From: Cordia subcordata
Taxonomy: Eukaryota > Streptophyta > Magnoliopsida > Boraginales > Cordiaceae
Direction of reading: 5' to 3'
Length of the DNA stretch: 64,000 nucleotides
Assembly: GCA_028554755.1 (NCBI GenBank)
Contig: JAPTOF010000025.1
Location: forward strand, 868,001-932,000
In this document: positions 33,914 through 45,234 of the stretch, piece after piece
How positions within the stretch are numbered: the first letter of the stretch is position 1
Layout: the number at the start of each line of letters is the position of its first letter
Position numbers and translations under genes: made by a program
Notes under the pieces: generated by a model
Told to the model about the DNA's origin: nothing
Database searches by the model: none
What the model saw: the letters and a program-made list of their open reading frames with translations, nothing else

Positions 33914-33945
33914 CATTGTGAAAGAAGCTTGAATTTGTGTCATCA
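33914..33945 (-). repeat. Inverted 32-base array fragment at the B-2 3' junction
   Basis: These bases are the exact reverse complement of array sequence at about 23310-23341, normally found about 15 bases downstream of the point where B-2 entered. The array then restarts in normal orientation with a four-base overlap (ATCA). This suggests synthesis-dependent repair or a foldback during second-strand synthesis. Confidence 0.85.
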
Positions 33946-35945
33946 TGCATTCCTCCCCAAAGCCATTCAAATTCTACAATACATGGACATCTCAGGAATT
34001 CTTTTTACCTTTTGTGGAAAAGCATTGGAGGGCACGGGTTTTTGGCACTCCAATTTTCTTTTTATTCCAAAAGCAAAAGTATCTCAAGAAGGCATTGAAG
34101 GAGTTTGATAAGACTTATTACTCTTGCATCCCACATCAAATTGGTCACCACAAGGATAACCTCAGATTGGTGCAAGTTGACATTCTCAATAGGTTTGTTA
34201 ATGAGTAGAACATTAACAAGGAAAAGGAGATCATGTTGAGGATTGACGAACCTGAGAGCATTCATAAACACATGCCCCACCAAAAATCTAGACTCCAATG
34301 GATTAAGCATGATGACACAAATTCAAGCTTCTTTCACAATGTTATAAAAGGAAGGAGAAGCAAGAGCACTATTAATGCTATTATGAACGATGATGGCACT
34401 CTCATTACCTCTTATAAGGATATCAACACTAAATTCATTTCCTACTTCATGCATCTCCTTGGTACTCCAAAGTCTACACATGCCAATGTGAACACCATTA
34501 AAGGTATTCCTGGGAAAACTATTGGGGAGGATCTCTCGGCCAACCTTGCTGCTCCTATCACCTTGGAGGAGATCAAGAACACTCTCTTCTCCATTAATCC
34601 CAGCAAAAGTCCGGGCCCGGGTGGATTTACCTCACATTTCTATACGAATGCTTGGAATATTGTGGGTGGTGATGTTCTCAATGCTTTTAGCTCCTTTTTC
34701 ACACCTCCAAGAAGCTCCTTAAAGAGGTAAATGCAACATACATTGCTCTTGTACCTAAAGTCCATAACCCCACAAAGGTTAAAGAATTTAGGCCCATTTC
34801 TTGTTGCAATACCATTTACAAATGTATTTCCGAGATCCTTGCAAATAGAATTAAAGCTTGCCTACCTTCTATTATTTCCTGGAATCAGTCTGCTTTTATT
34901 GAAGGAAGGCTCATCAATGAGAACATTCTTGTTGCTCATGACATATTTAGAGGCTATTCCAGAGCCTATATCTCTCCAAGATGTGCTTTGAAAGTTGACA
35001 TCATGAAAGCTTTTGACTCTCAATTGGGATTTCATTGAAACTACTCTTCATGCTTTTGGTTTTCCAAGCACCTTTGTTGGATGGATTATGGCATGTATTA
35101 CCACTCCTAGTTTCTCCATCTCCGTTAATGGAAGCCTTGAAGGGTTTTGCAGAGGGGCAAATGGAATTAGGCAAGGTAATCCTCTCTCCCCCTATATCTT
35201 TGTTATTTGCATGGAAGTTCTTTCATCCATGCTTAACAAGCTTGAGCATAACCCAAGTTTTGGGTACCATCCCAAATGTGCAAAACTGAAGCTAAATTAC
35301 ATTTGCTTTGCGGATGACCTTTTCATCTTTTGTAAGGGAAACTTGGAGTCCATAAATTGCATTCTGGAAATTTTGAAGGAGTACCACTGGTTCTCGGGAC
35401 TCAAGGTAAACAGCAACAAAAGTGATGCATTCTTTGGGGGTGTTTCACAAAATGTTAAGCAACTCATCCTTGGAAAACTTGACTTTCAAGAAGGTGAATT
35501 GCCTATAAGGTACTTAGGTGTGCCTTTGGTCACCCGCAAACTTCGAAAAGGAGATTGTGGACCTCTCTTGGAAAAAAATTAATGGGAGAATTGAGCAATG
35601 GACAACTAAATGGCTTTCTTATGCGGGAACACTTCTCCTCATCAAATCCACTCTTCAACAAATTTGTGCATGTTGGGCTAGAAACTTACTTATACCTAAC
35701 TGCATCATCAAGGAAATTGAATCAAAGTTTAGTGCCTTCCTTTGGAGAGACACGGGTGCTAGGATTGCTTGGAACAACATTTGTATGCCACAGGATGAGG
35801 GTGGCTTGGGAGCTAGATCTATTGGAGAAATCAACCACACTTACTTCATCAAGGTTTTTTGGAGAATGTATGCTCACCGGGACACACTTTGTGTGAAAAT
35901 GAAGAATGTTCCCCTTTGTCTTTGGTCAAAAAGAGGCTTTAGCTA
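33942..35945 (+). pseudogene. Array unit: endonuclease end, RT and start of the fused ORF1
   Basis: Runs from HSSPKPFKFYNTWTS through GFVNE-type NRFVNE-TAG (34206-34208), then 165 codons of RT start (34233-34730) with SPGPGGFTSHFY in place of PGPDG, and ends in the shared FFTPPRSSLKR frameshift. RPISCCNTIYKC, ISWNQSAF, a deletion at AFDSQLGFH (about 35018), GIRQGNPLSPY (GDP changed to GNP) and an intact FADD box at about 35313 follow. The fused frame 35518-35946 crosses the junction near 35889. D-1 is inserted at 35945 inside SKRGFS. Confidence 0.88.
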
Positions 35946-35990
35946 AACACTTTTTCCAAACCCGTCCTCAAGCCTCTTCCTTTGGTTTTC

Positions 35991-38114
35991 ATGGGTAAGA
36001 AGAAAAAGGTTTCTTCTCCGGTGAGATCCAGTGCTCGGCTCAATGGTAAGAAGCTATCATTGGATGCTTTTTCAGTTGCCAAATCTGGTTCTTCTTCCTC
36101 AAATAATGAGGTTGATTTGGCCTCTTCACCACTTGCTAGTGGAGATGCTCAATCAACCTCAAGTCTAGTTTTTAAAGAAGTTTTTGAAGCTTTAAAAGTG
36201 GATTCCTCGTACAAAGAGCATGTTGAAGTTCAAAGTAAAGCTAAGGCTGATTTGGTTAAGAGCTTAACTCTTAAAACAAGCTCTCGGATTCCATCATCTT
36301 CTTCAAGAATGGATTTGGACCCTTGCTATAAACATTTGGAAATGGAACTTGCGAAGCAACCTTCTCTTGAAGCTTATCAATCCAAAGCTAATGGTCTCCA
36401 TCACCCTTATAATGAAGCTTTCTCGGCCTCCCATGGTGCAATGGCTGAGGAAGAAGTTAGATTGGGCAGTAGCTTTTTACCCGATGGTCACTCACTTGGC
36501 ATGGACAAAGGTATTACCCAAGGGATCTTGCAAGGGGGTCAACTTCATGGCAGCTTCTTGTCAGCCCCATCCAATCAAAATTTGACAACACGCACCTCCA
36601 TAGAGAAGTCAAATTCAGATTCAATTGCAAAAGAGCTTCAAGCATGTGATCCATTAGAAGATTTCCCTCCTCTTGAGGGGCTGAATTCAAATGGCTCGGC
36701 TGGACCCACAAAGCAAACTTCAGGTCCACTTCTTAATGATATGGATGCTAGAGTGGATGCCAACAAAGCAAAAAAAAAAAAAAAAAATCCGCAAAAAAAA
36801 AAACAAAGCAAAAAATGCCACACAAGCACAAGCCACTCAACAACACCCTCATCGAGCAGAATCTCACTTTCATTATACAAAACAAAGCTTGAAAGCAATT
36901 CTTGGGAACTAATTCAAGAAGACAAGGAGATCAAAATGCACGTAAAGGCCACGTTGAAGGAGACAATCCCTCAACCCGTCATAATGCATGGAATAAGCCA
37001 CCAAAGGTTAGGTTTGAACCAACTCCTAATGAGCCTTATTCTGATTGGGGAGGTGTTTTTGCTGAATATATGGAAACTAATCTTAAGTTTGAAGAAGAGC
37101 ATGTTATTAACTTTGTTGAAGGCAATAGAATTGTGCAAGATCCCCCGGAGGACCTTTATGAAGATGGAGATAGTTTTTGGACTCATTGCTTAGTTGGGCA
37201 ATTCTTAGGAGCTCTCCCCCCCTACTTTTCTTAATTAGAAATATGGTTAATTTTGCTTGGTGGAAGTTTGGCAAGGTTGAAATCTTCACTAAAGGAAAGG
37301 GACTTATTATCTTTAAATTTGAGAAGGAGGAGTATTGCAAGAAAGTATTGCAGCAACTTTGGCATGTTAATCATAGGCCACTCCTTTTGAGAAAATAGGA
37401 GCCAAATCTTGAATTTGTGAACTTATCATGCAAGAAAGTTCCTCTTTGGGTCAAATTATGGAATGTTCCAATGAGTCTTTACTCTAAAAGGGGATTAGGT
37501 TATGTTGCTTCTTTCATTGGAAAACCAATTCAAATGGATGCCCTCACCGAATCAAGGAGAAATCTTGAATTTGCTAGAGTTTGCATTGAGGTTGATTTGG
37601 ATGACAAGCTGCTGGATGCTATTTTCCCTAAATTAAGAAATGGTACTCAATCAAAAATTGATGTTGAATATGCTTGGAGACCAATCAAATGTAGTCATTG
37701 CAAGGTGGTTGGCCATGTTGAAGAAAAATGTCCAAGAAAGCCTAATGCCCCTCCTCCACTAAAGAATTTTCAGAAGCAAGCTCCTAAAGTCCATAATGAG
37801 TGGCAAGTTGTGGAAAGAAAACATTTTTCTTTGAAGATCCAAGATGCAACTAAGACTACTAAGGAGGATGTTCAGCCTTCTATAAAGGAAAATCTCGCCT
37901 CTCGGCCATATTCTCCTTCTAAGTTTTTTCAAGATCCCACATGCTCAAAATCCTTAAACACAAATCTTTTTGAAGCACTTGATACTATGGGGGATGTTGA
38001 GGAAGGGGAACTACAATACAGCAAGATTGAAGAGGCTACCAAGGAATTAGAAAGTCCAAATGCAAAAGGCTATGGTAACCTGGGGCCTAGTGCTTCCTCT
38101 CTTCTTCCAAATGA
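35991..38114 (+). pseudogene. D-1 ORF1: DUF4283 and CCHC protein
   Basis: MGKKKKVSSPVRSSARLNGK is the basic N-terminus shared with C-3, and a Ser-rich middle follows. The 26-bp insertion at 36776 plus small shifts change the frame (36760-36950). DUF4283 begins at about 37170 (VGQFLGALPPYF, a one-base shift, NMVNFAWWKFGKVEIF, WHVNHRPLLLRK), has a TAG at 37396-37398 (Trp codon), and continues in 37417-38136 with ESRRNLEFARVCIEV and the knuckle CSHCKVVGHVEEKC. A late indel moves the frame so that the ATGA overlap (38111-38114) is no longer in phase. Confidence 0.9.
36776..36801 (+). mobile_element. Micro-insertion: 26-bp LINE 3' terminus
   Basis: A(12)TCCGC A(10) sits between direct repeats AACAAAGCAAAAAA (36762-36775 and 36802-36815). 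TCCGC plus poly(A) is exactly the 3' terminus of family D (GATCCGC-A). The arrangement looks like target-primed reverse transcription that copied little more than the tail. Simple slippage of an A run would not create the TCCGC or the repeated AACAAAGC. Confidence 0.75.
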
Positions 38115-40643
38115 AATTTTGCACTTGGAATATTAGGGCTTTAATTCCCCCAATAAGCAAAGGGAAGCCAAAGTGCTGATTAATAAGCATTGCTTGGATA
38201 CTATTTGCATTTTGGAGAATAAAGTGGTTTCCCTTGATCACTTTAATCAAATCAGCACCACTTTTTGGAATATGGGTTTTTACAACCACATTGATGATAT
38301 GGTGAAGGGGCGTATTTGGCTTTTTTGGAAAAAGAGCATTCTTGCCACTTTTGTTGACTCTTGTGAGCAAGCCCTTCTTTTTAATTTCGATCATCATATC
38401 CACAAGTCTTTCTTTGTGGCTTTTGTCTATGGTCATAATGATGCTTCCAAAAGAAACAAACTTTGGAGTAAACTTGAGGAATGGTGCACTTGGTGTAATG
38501 ATAGTGAACTTTGCATCATGGGAGATTTTAATGAAGTGTTGCATTATGGAGACAAATCCTTCTCCCATTCAATTCCAAAGAGTGCTTGGAGCTTTCAAAG
38601 ATTTGTTGCCAAGGCTGGACTTCATGAAGCAAAATCGCATGGACTGTACTTCACTTGGACTAACAAGGGAAATGAAAATAACTTCTTGGCCAGCAAGATT
38701 GATAGGGCTTTGGTTAATGCAAATTGGATCCATACCTATCAAGATTCCTTTCTTTTGGTGGACCCCCCTAGAGCCTTTGACCATTGCCCTCTCATTATGC
38801 AAATCTGTAAGGCTTGGCTTTCTTCTCCTAAGCCATTTAAATTTTATAATGTTTGGACTTCACACTATGGTTTCTTGAAGCTTGTTAATGAATATTAGAG
38901 TACACGGGTTTTTGGTGCTCCAATGTTCATCCTTTATCAAAAGCAAAAAATTCTCAAGAAAGCACTCAAGTCTTTTGACAAGGAACACTTTGCTTGCATT
39001 CCTTTTGCCATCAAGAAGACTCGTGAGGAAATTGGTCTTTTGCAATGTGCCATTCATAATGGAATGAACAATTCAGCCCTTCTTGATAAGGAAAAGAAGC
39101 TTATGGTTAATTTGGAAGAGCTTGAATCCTCTTATAAAGCTATGCTCTATAAAAAATCTAGGCTTTCTTGGATTAAAGAAGGTGATTCCAATTCTACCTT
39201 CTTTTTCAAAGCTGTGAATAGGAGAAGGCTTAAAAACACCATTAAAGCAATCAAGAATGAAAATGGCCAGCTTCTTTTAGTGGATTTTGAAGTGAAGAAA
39301 GAGTTCATTTACTGCTTCAAAAAACTCCTTGGAACTCCAACTATCTCTCATGCTTGTGTGGATATGGTTAAAAGTATTATTGGGAAGGCTATTGATAATG
39401 AGCTTGCTGCCAATCTTTGTGCACCCATCACAAATCAAGAGATCAAGGAAGCAATCTTCTCTCTTCATCCTAACAAGAGCCCAGGACCGGATGGCTACAT
39501 CTCCCATTTTTATATGGTGGCTTGAGAGATTGTGAATGAAGATGTGACAAATGCCATCAAATCTTTCTTTGAGTCAAACATGCTTCTCAAGGAGGTAAAT
39601 GCAACAATTATCACCCTTGTACCTAAAATCCCAATCCTTTCTTTGGTTAAAGATTTTAGGCCGATTTCATGTTGCAATACCATCTACAAATGCATTTCCA
39701 AAATTATTGCAAATAGGCTCAAAGGATGCTTGCCTCACATCATTTCTTGGAACCAATCAGCCTTTATCCATAATAGGCATATAATTGAGAATATTCTCAT
39801 TGCTCATGATCTTTTGAGGGGTTATACTAGAAGACATATCTCACCTAGATGTGCTCTCAAGGTGGATATCACGAAAGCATTTAATTCTTTGAATTGGAAT
39901 TTTCTTGAATGCACACTTCTTGCTTTTGGATTTCCTCATGGATTTGTGAAGTGGATTATGGCTTGTGTTACTACACCTAGTTTCTCTATTGCAATTAATG
40001 GTGGTTTAGAAGGTTATTTTTCTGGTGCTAATGGCATAAGGCAAGGAGATCCCATTTCACCCTACCTTTTTGTCATTTGTATGGAGGTGCTCTCTTGTAT
40101 GATGAATAAGTTGGAAGATAACCCAAGATTTCATTTTCATCCTAAATGCACAAGCTTAAAGCTTAATCACCTTTATTTTGTGGATGATCTCTTCATTTTT
40201 TACAAAGGTGATTTATCTTCCATTGATTGCATTATGGACACCTTGAAGACCTTTGCTACTCTTTCCAGGCTGAACATTAATCCTTCCAAGAGTGACATTT
40301 CCTTTGGGGGAATTTCTAATGAAAACAAAGTTGCCATTATTAGAAAAGTGGGTTTCCATGAAGGTGAACTTCCTATCCGATATTTAGGCATTCCACTTGT
40401 TTCTAGGAAGCTTAGGAAGGCTGTCCTTTGCAGGTAGACTTGTTCTTATCAAGTCCACTCTCATTCAAATTTGTGCATATTGGGCTAATGCTATCCTTCT
40501 TCCAAAAGGTCTCTTGGCAGCCATTGAATCAAAATTTAAAGCTTTCCTTTGGAGAGGACTGGGTCCCAAAGTTGCATGGAAAGATCTTTGTTTGCCATAC
40601 ACTGAAAGTAGTCTTGGCATTAGAAGAATTAAAGAAATCAACA
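38111..40643 (+). pseudogene. D-1 ORF2, first part: endonuclease and RT
   Basis: Starts MKFCTWNIR with a lost base just after. Endonuclease (38173-38898): CILENKV, VKGRIWLFWKK, CIMGDFNEVLHYGDKS, YFTWTNKGNENN, DRALVNANW; the SDHCPL motif is FDHCPL here. TAG at 38896-38898 and TGA at 39523-39525 each replace a Trp codon. RT: SPGPDGYISHFYM, RPISCCNTIYKC, KVDITKAFNSLNW (Asp of AFDSL changed to Asn), GIRQGDPISPY and FVDD. About 80 bases are lost near 40430. C-3 enters at 40643 at KEIN. Confidence 0.9.
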
Positions 40644-40796
40644 TTCTCTCTCTACCATGATTTCTCTCTTCCTTCTCTCTAACCCTACCTAAACCACCAC
40701 ACTCCACCACCACCAAATCAGCCCCTCCTCCATCGTTTTCCACCATCAAAAAACACCTTTTTCCAAACCATCCCTCAACTCCTCCACTCTTGCATC
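40644..40796 (+). promoter_or_regulatory. C-3 5' UTR / putative internal promoter region
   Basis: About 150 bases lie between the target duplication and the ORF1 ATG at 40797. The leader opens with TTCTCTCTCTACC, as B-1 does (TTTCTCTCTCTACC at 1530), then runs of CCACCA. The shared opening in two families suggests a conserved 5' end, possibly a transcription start region. No TATA box is needed or seen. Confidence 0.5.
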
Positions 40797-41763
40797 ATGG
40801 GAAAGAAAAAGAAGGCCTCTTCTCCTACTCGATCTAGCGTACGGCTAAATGCAAAAAAGCATAACGTGGATTCTTTTTCCAATGCTCAAGCTGGTTCATC
40901 TTCTCCACAAAATGAGGTTGATTCGGCTTCTTCACCCCTTGCTAGTGGAGACGCTCACTCAACCTCAAGTTTGGTTCTCAAAGAAGTCTATGAAGCTCTT
41001 GAAGCTAGAACTCCCTTTAATGAGCATGTTGAAAAGAACAACAAAGCCAAGGCTGACTTGGTCCGAAGCTTATCTTGTAAATCCAAAGCTCGATCTCCTC
41101 CTTCACCACGAGCTAACATGGATGTTGGTCCTTGCACCAAACAATCAGAATTAGCGCTGTCCAAGCTTCTTTTCCATTCACCTTGCCATAGCTCTTCTTG
41201 CTCAAGCCCTGGTAGTCCAAATGGGCATGGCCAGCAAGGAAATAATGGTTCTTCTCAAGCATTTGAAGCTTCAGCCGAAGGATGGGGAAAGGTGGAAGAT
41301 AGGTTATTACCCGCTGGTCAAAATCTGGAACATGCTATTAACCTCGGGTTAAAACACCTTCCACCTGAAATTGTTAGTAACTTTTCAGGTCAAACCAAGC
41401 AAATATTGACAACACAAAAGGGATGTGACACCTTGCATTCAGATATTTCAAATTCAAATGCTAGCCCACGCAAAATTCAAGAAGATTTCCCTCCACTTGC
41501 AAGTCCTATAGCCGGTCAAACTAGGCCAAATCAGCTCCTCACTTATGAAGATGTGGCAGCCACGTATGACAAGAATACCATGCTGTCAAATACCAAAAAT
41601 CAGAGTACTACTTCTATGGGAGAGCAACGTGAAAAGCCATCTTCCAAAGGCAAGGAACAATCCCAAGGTAACTTCATCTCTCCTCATCCTAGTAATGAAG
41701 CAAGGAAGTTTAATTTTGGTACGTCAAATCTGCCTATTTACAATGCTATTCCAAAAGCACTAA
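40797..41763 (+). pseudogene. C-3 ORF1, N-terminal half
   Basis: MGKKKKASSPTRSSVRLNAK, then Ser-rich sequence, SLVLKEVYEALE, KAKADLVRSLS, LGLKHLPPEIV and FSGQTKQ; it is open for over 300 codons. The low-complexity region is typical of the part before DUF4283. A-1 interrupts after NAIPKA at about 41763. The protein resumes at about 54410 (SNYNAWKKPLRLRFE). Confidence 0.88.
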
Positions 41764-41773
41764 CCAAGAGACA

Positions 41774-43213
41774 TTGCATCCATCTTTACCACTTGAATAT
41801 TGCATGATGGACAAAGAGGGTGCTTGTACTTTTGCTGAAAAGATGCCACAAAACTCCACTCAAAAGCCGACAACTCACCAACCACTTCCCAAGAATGTTC
41901 AAGACACAAAACTTCAAATGCATTCTGATTTCCCTTCTCTGTCGGCCACTCATAAAATTCAAAGAGAAGGTCAAATGCAAAATAAGTCAAAGGATGACAT
42001 GGACTCCACTTCACAACCTATTTACACCTCAGCAAAACCCACTCAAGAAGCTTCACACGACTCCAAGAAGCTTGAAGGTAGCAAACAAAATGCATGGAAC
42101 AAAAGGGCTCTCTTAAGGTATGAACCTTCTTCAAGTACCCCCACTTTGGATTGGAAGCAAGATTTTGGTGAATTCCTGGAAACAAATCTTTATTTGAAAG
42201 ATGAATTTCAAGTTTTAACTAATGAAGGAATTAGAGAGGTTGTTGATCCACCACAAGATTTGTATGATGAAGGAGAAAGCTTTTGGTCTCATTGCCTTAT
42301 TGGACAATTTCTTGGTGCTCCACCGCCACTTTATCTCATTAAAAACATGATCTATAATGCTTGGTGGAAATTTGGAAGAGTTGATCTATATCCAAAAGGA
42401 AAAGGTCTATTTATGTTCAAATTTGAGAAAGAAGAATATTGTCAAAAAGTGCTTCAGCAACTTTGGCATGTTAGTAATAGACCATTGCTTTTGAGAAAAT
42501 GGCAGCCACAACTTGAATTAATTAACTTCTCTTGTAACAAAGTTCCAATATGGGTGAAAAAGAAAGATGTTCCTCTTTGCTCGTGGTCAAAAAGAGGGTT
42601 CAGCTACCTTGCTTCATTCATTGGAAAACCAATACAAATTGATGCTCTTACGGAATCAAGGAGGAATCTTGAATTCGCAAGAGTGTGCATTGAAGTCAAC
42701 CTTGAATAGAATTTACCAAACGAAATCTACCCAAAGCTTAGAGATGGATCAAGAGCACGGGTTAGTGTTGAATATGCATGGAAACCAAATATTTGTACTC
42801 TTTGCAAAATGGTTGGGCACCTTGTGGATCATTGCCCTTCAAAGCCGAAAACAAGTACTCAAAAGACACTTGATGCAAACAAGGCCAACACATGAAAGAT
42901 CAATGATACTTGGAAAGTTGTGGGAAAGAAAAAGGGCTCTCAAGAAAGGGATGATCCAAATTTTGAAAAGCAAAAAGGATTGGAAAAGCCTTCAGCAACA
43001 AATACCAAGGGTGAAAAGGCATTAAGCCCTATTCAAGCAACAAGCAAATTGGATACTAAAGTTGGAAACTCATACAAATCTCTTGAAGTTATTGAAGATT
43101 GGGAAGAGGGAGAACTTGATCCACAATGGATTGATAGAGTACAAGGAAAAAACCAACACAAGGATGGTAATGATGCCTTGGGCCGAGGGTCCACATCTTT
43201 ACCAATTGAATGA
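41774..43213 (+). pseudogene. A-1 ORF1: DUF4283 and CCHC protein
   Basis: An open frame (41774-42709) covers the end of the low-complexity region, NAWNKRALLRYEPSS, and DUF4283: IGQFLGAPPPLYLIKNM, WHVSNRPLLLRKW, VPIWVKKKDVPLCSWSKRG, ESRRNLEFARVCIEV. A TAG at 42707-42709 and a TGA at 42893-42895 interrupt it; between them lies the knuckle CTLCKMVGHLVDHC. The tail 42920-43213 ends with TGA overlapping the ORF2 ATG (ATGA 43210-43213). The array units match this protein from VKMKNVPLC onwards. Confidence 0.9.
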
Positions 43214-44608
43214 TTTGTGCTTGGAACATTAGGGGATTGAATTCCCCAAATAAGCAAGAAGAGGTGAAAGTTTTGATCAACAAGTACAATGTTGATTGTT
43301 TTTGTCTTTTGGAGACTAAGGTGAATAAGGAGAATTCCACCACCAATGATTTCAGCACATTAGGTTTTGAAAATTACATGGATGAGAAGATGGAAAGAAG
43401 ATTATGGCTTTTTTGGAGAAACCATATCAAAATCAGCATCATTGATAGCATGGAGCAAGGTATTCTTTGTCATTTCTCTTTGCCAAGATGTCAATCTTTT
43501 TCTCTTGGGTTTGTCTATGGCAAAAACTCCTCAAATTGTAGGAAATATCTTTGGAAGAAAATCAGATTGTGGAGTGAATGGTGCTGGAATGGGCCGCTTT
43601 GTATTATGGGTGATTTCAATGAAATTCTTCATAGTATATCCACTTCTTGGAGTTTACCCACAAGTGCAAGAGACTTTAAACTTTGTGTTTGTCAAGCGAA
43701 CTTGCTTGAAATCAAAACTTTTGGTCCACACTTTACTTGGTCTAATAGAAGCACCCAAGGAAACTTCATTGCAAGCAAAATTGATAGGGCACTTATCAAC
43801 CTTTATTGGGAGAAGCATATGGAGAATTCTTTCCTTTTCGTTGAGAATCCAAGCATTTCTGACCATTGCCCTCTTATTTTAAATGTGATGCCACCCAAGC
43901 CCTCCTCACCAAAGCCATTCAAGTTCTATAATGCTTGGGCTACACATGCTGAATTTCCCCATTTTATTAATAGACATTGGAGTGCACGGGTTTTTGGCAC
44001 TCCAATGTTTATTCTTTACCAAAAGCAAAAGCTCCTTAAAAAAGCATTGAAAAATTTTGATAAGGAGCACTTCTCTTGCATTAAGCATCAAATCGGTCAG
44101 CTTAAGGATAATCTCCATGAAGTGCAAGTTGGCATTCTTAATGGGATCATCAACCAAGAATTTCTCAACAAGGAAAAAGATATCCTTGGAAAAATTGAGG
44201 AACTTGATAGCATTCATAGGCATATGCTTCACCAAAAGTCAAGGCTTCAATGGATAAAGTATGGGGACGCAAATTCAAATTTCTTTCACAATGTTATGAA
44301 AGGGAGAAGAAGGAAAAACACTATCAATGCCATCAAAGATAAAGATGGGAACACAATAACTTCTTATGATGGCATTAAGGAAGAGTTTCTATCCTTTTTC
44401 ATGAAGTTAATTGGAACTCCGAAAAGCACCCAAACTAATGTTGAAGATGTCAAAAGCATTCTTGGCAAAACCATCAAGGAGGAATACTTGGCTGATTTGA
44501 TTGCTCCTATCACTCGGGAAGAGATTATGAGTACTCTTTTTTCTCTCAACCCCAACAAAAGCCCGGGGCCGGATGGATACACCTCACTTTTCTACAAAAA
44601 TGCATGGA
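43210..44608 (+). pseudogene. A-1 ORF2, first part: intact endonuclease and RT start
   Basis: MICAWNIRGLNSPNKQEEVK, CLLETKV, RLWLFWRNHIK, CIMGDFNEILHS, HFTWSNRSTQGN, DRALIN, ISDHCPLILN, WSARVFGTPMFILYQKQKLL, then KSRLQWIKYGDANSNFFHNV and KSPGPDGYTSLFYKNAW. The frame is open throughout, with a Gln/Phe (QEFLNKEK) where the array units have the shared TAG. A short deletion near 43635 removes the residues HDGDR seen in the array. B-4 is inserted at 44609. Confidence 0.9.
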
Positions 44609-44707
44609 AATTAGATGAGATACTTGGTTAGGTTTCTCCATTCCTTTTTCTGATTCTTGTAATTGAACGTTTCTTTTATGAAATCTTACTTACTCAGCAA
44701 AAAAAAA
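44609..44707 (+). mobile_element. B-4: 99-bp family B 3' end
   Basis: Target duplication AAAAATGCATGGA (44596-44608 and 44708-44720). It consists of the last codons of family B ORF2 (LDEILG and stop), the B 3' UTR and the tail after TTACTTACTCAGC. It is an extreme 5' truncation. It adds a false C-terminus to the A-1 reading frame. Confidence 0.92.
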
Positions 44708-44720
44708 AAAAATGCATGGA

Positions 44721-45156
44721 ACGAAATTGGAGATGATGTTCTCAAAGCCATCAGCTCCTTCTTTGAAACCGAGAAGATGCTTAAGGAGGTAAATGCCACT
44801 TATATTGCTCTTGTCCCTAAAGTCCAAAATCCATCCATGGTAAAGGACTTTAGACCCATCTCTTGTTGCAACACGATTTATAAGTGCATTTCCAAAATCC
44901 TTGCAAATAGGATGAAAGTTTGCTTACCCTCCATCATCTCATGGAACCAATCAGCATTCATTGAAGGAAGGCTTATCAATGAGAACATTCTTGTTGCGCA
45001 TGATATTTTTAGAGGATATTCTAGAACTCATATCTCACCAAGATGTGCCCTTAAAGTTGATATCATGAAGGCTTTTAACTCACTTAGTTGGGATTTTATC
45101 AAAGTTGCACTTCTTGCATTTGGTTTTCCCGACACTTTTGTTAAGTGGATTATAGC
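44721..45156 (+). pseudogene. A-1 ORF2, second part: RT fingers and palm
   Basis: NEIGDDVLKAISSFFETEKM, LVPKVQNPSMVKDFRPISCC, SAFIEGRLINENILVAHDIF and KVDIMKAFNSLSW (Asp to Asn at AFDSL) are open to the B-3 insertion at 45156. FFETEKMLKEVN shows the frame that was lost in the array (FFTPPRSS). Confidence 0.88.
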
Positions 45157-45234
45157 TTTTTTTTTTTGCTGAGTAAGTAAGATTTCATAAAAGAAACGTT
45201 CAAGTACAAGAATCAGAAAAAGGAATGGAGAAAC

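Larger units (their letters stand above)
41764..45156 (+). mobile_element. A-1: ORF1 and ORF2 of the family A parent type, 5'-truncated
   Basis: This is the only copy in the window with family A ORF1 and ORF2 in normal order, so it is the reference for the tandem array. It starts inside ORF1 at about 41764. B-4 is inserted at 44609-44707, and it breaks off at 45156 in the RT, where B-3 begins. Its 3' terminus may be the A-3 piece at 54351-54409, which would mean about 1.9 kb of RT and zf-RVT was lost when B-3 and C-2 arrived. No target duplication is visible with the C-3 flanks. Confidence 0.82.
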
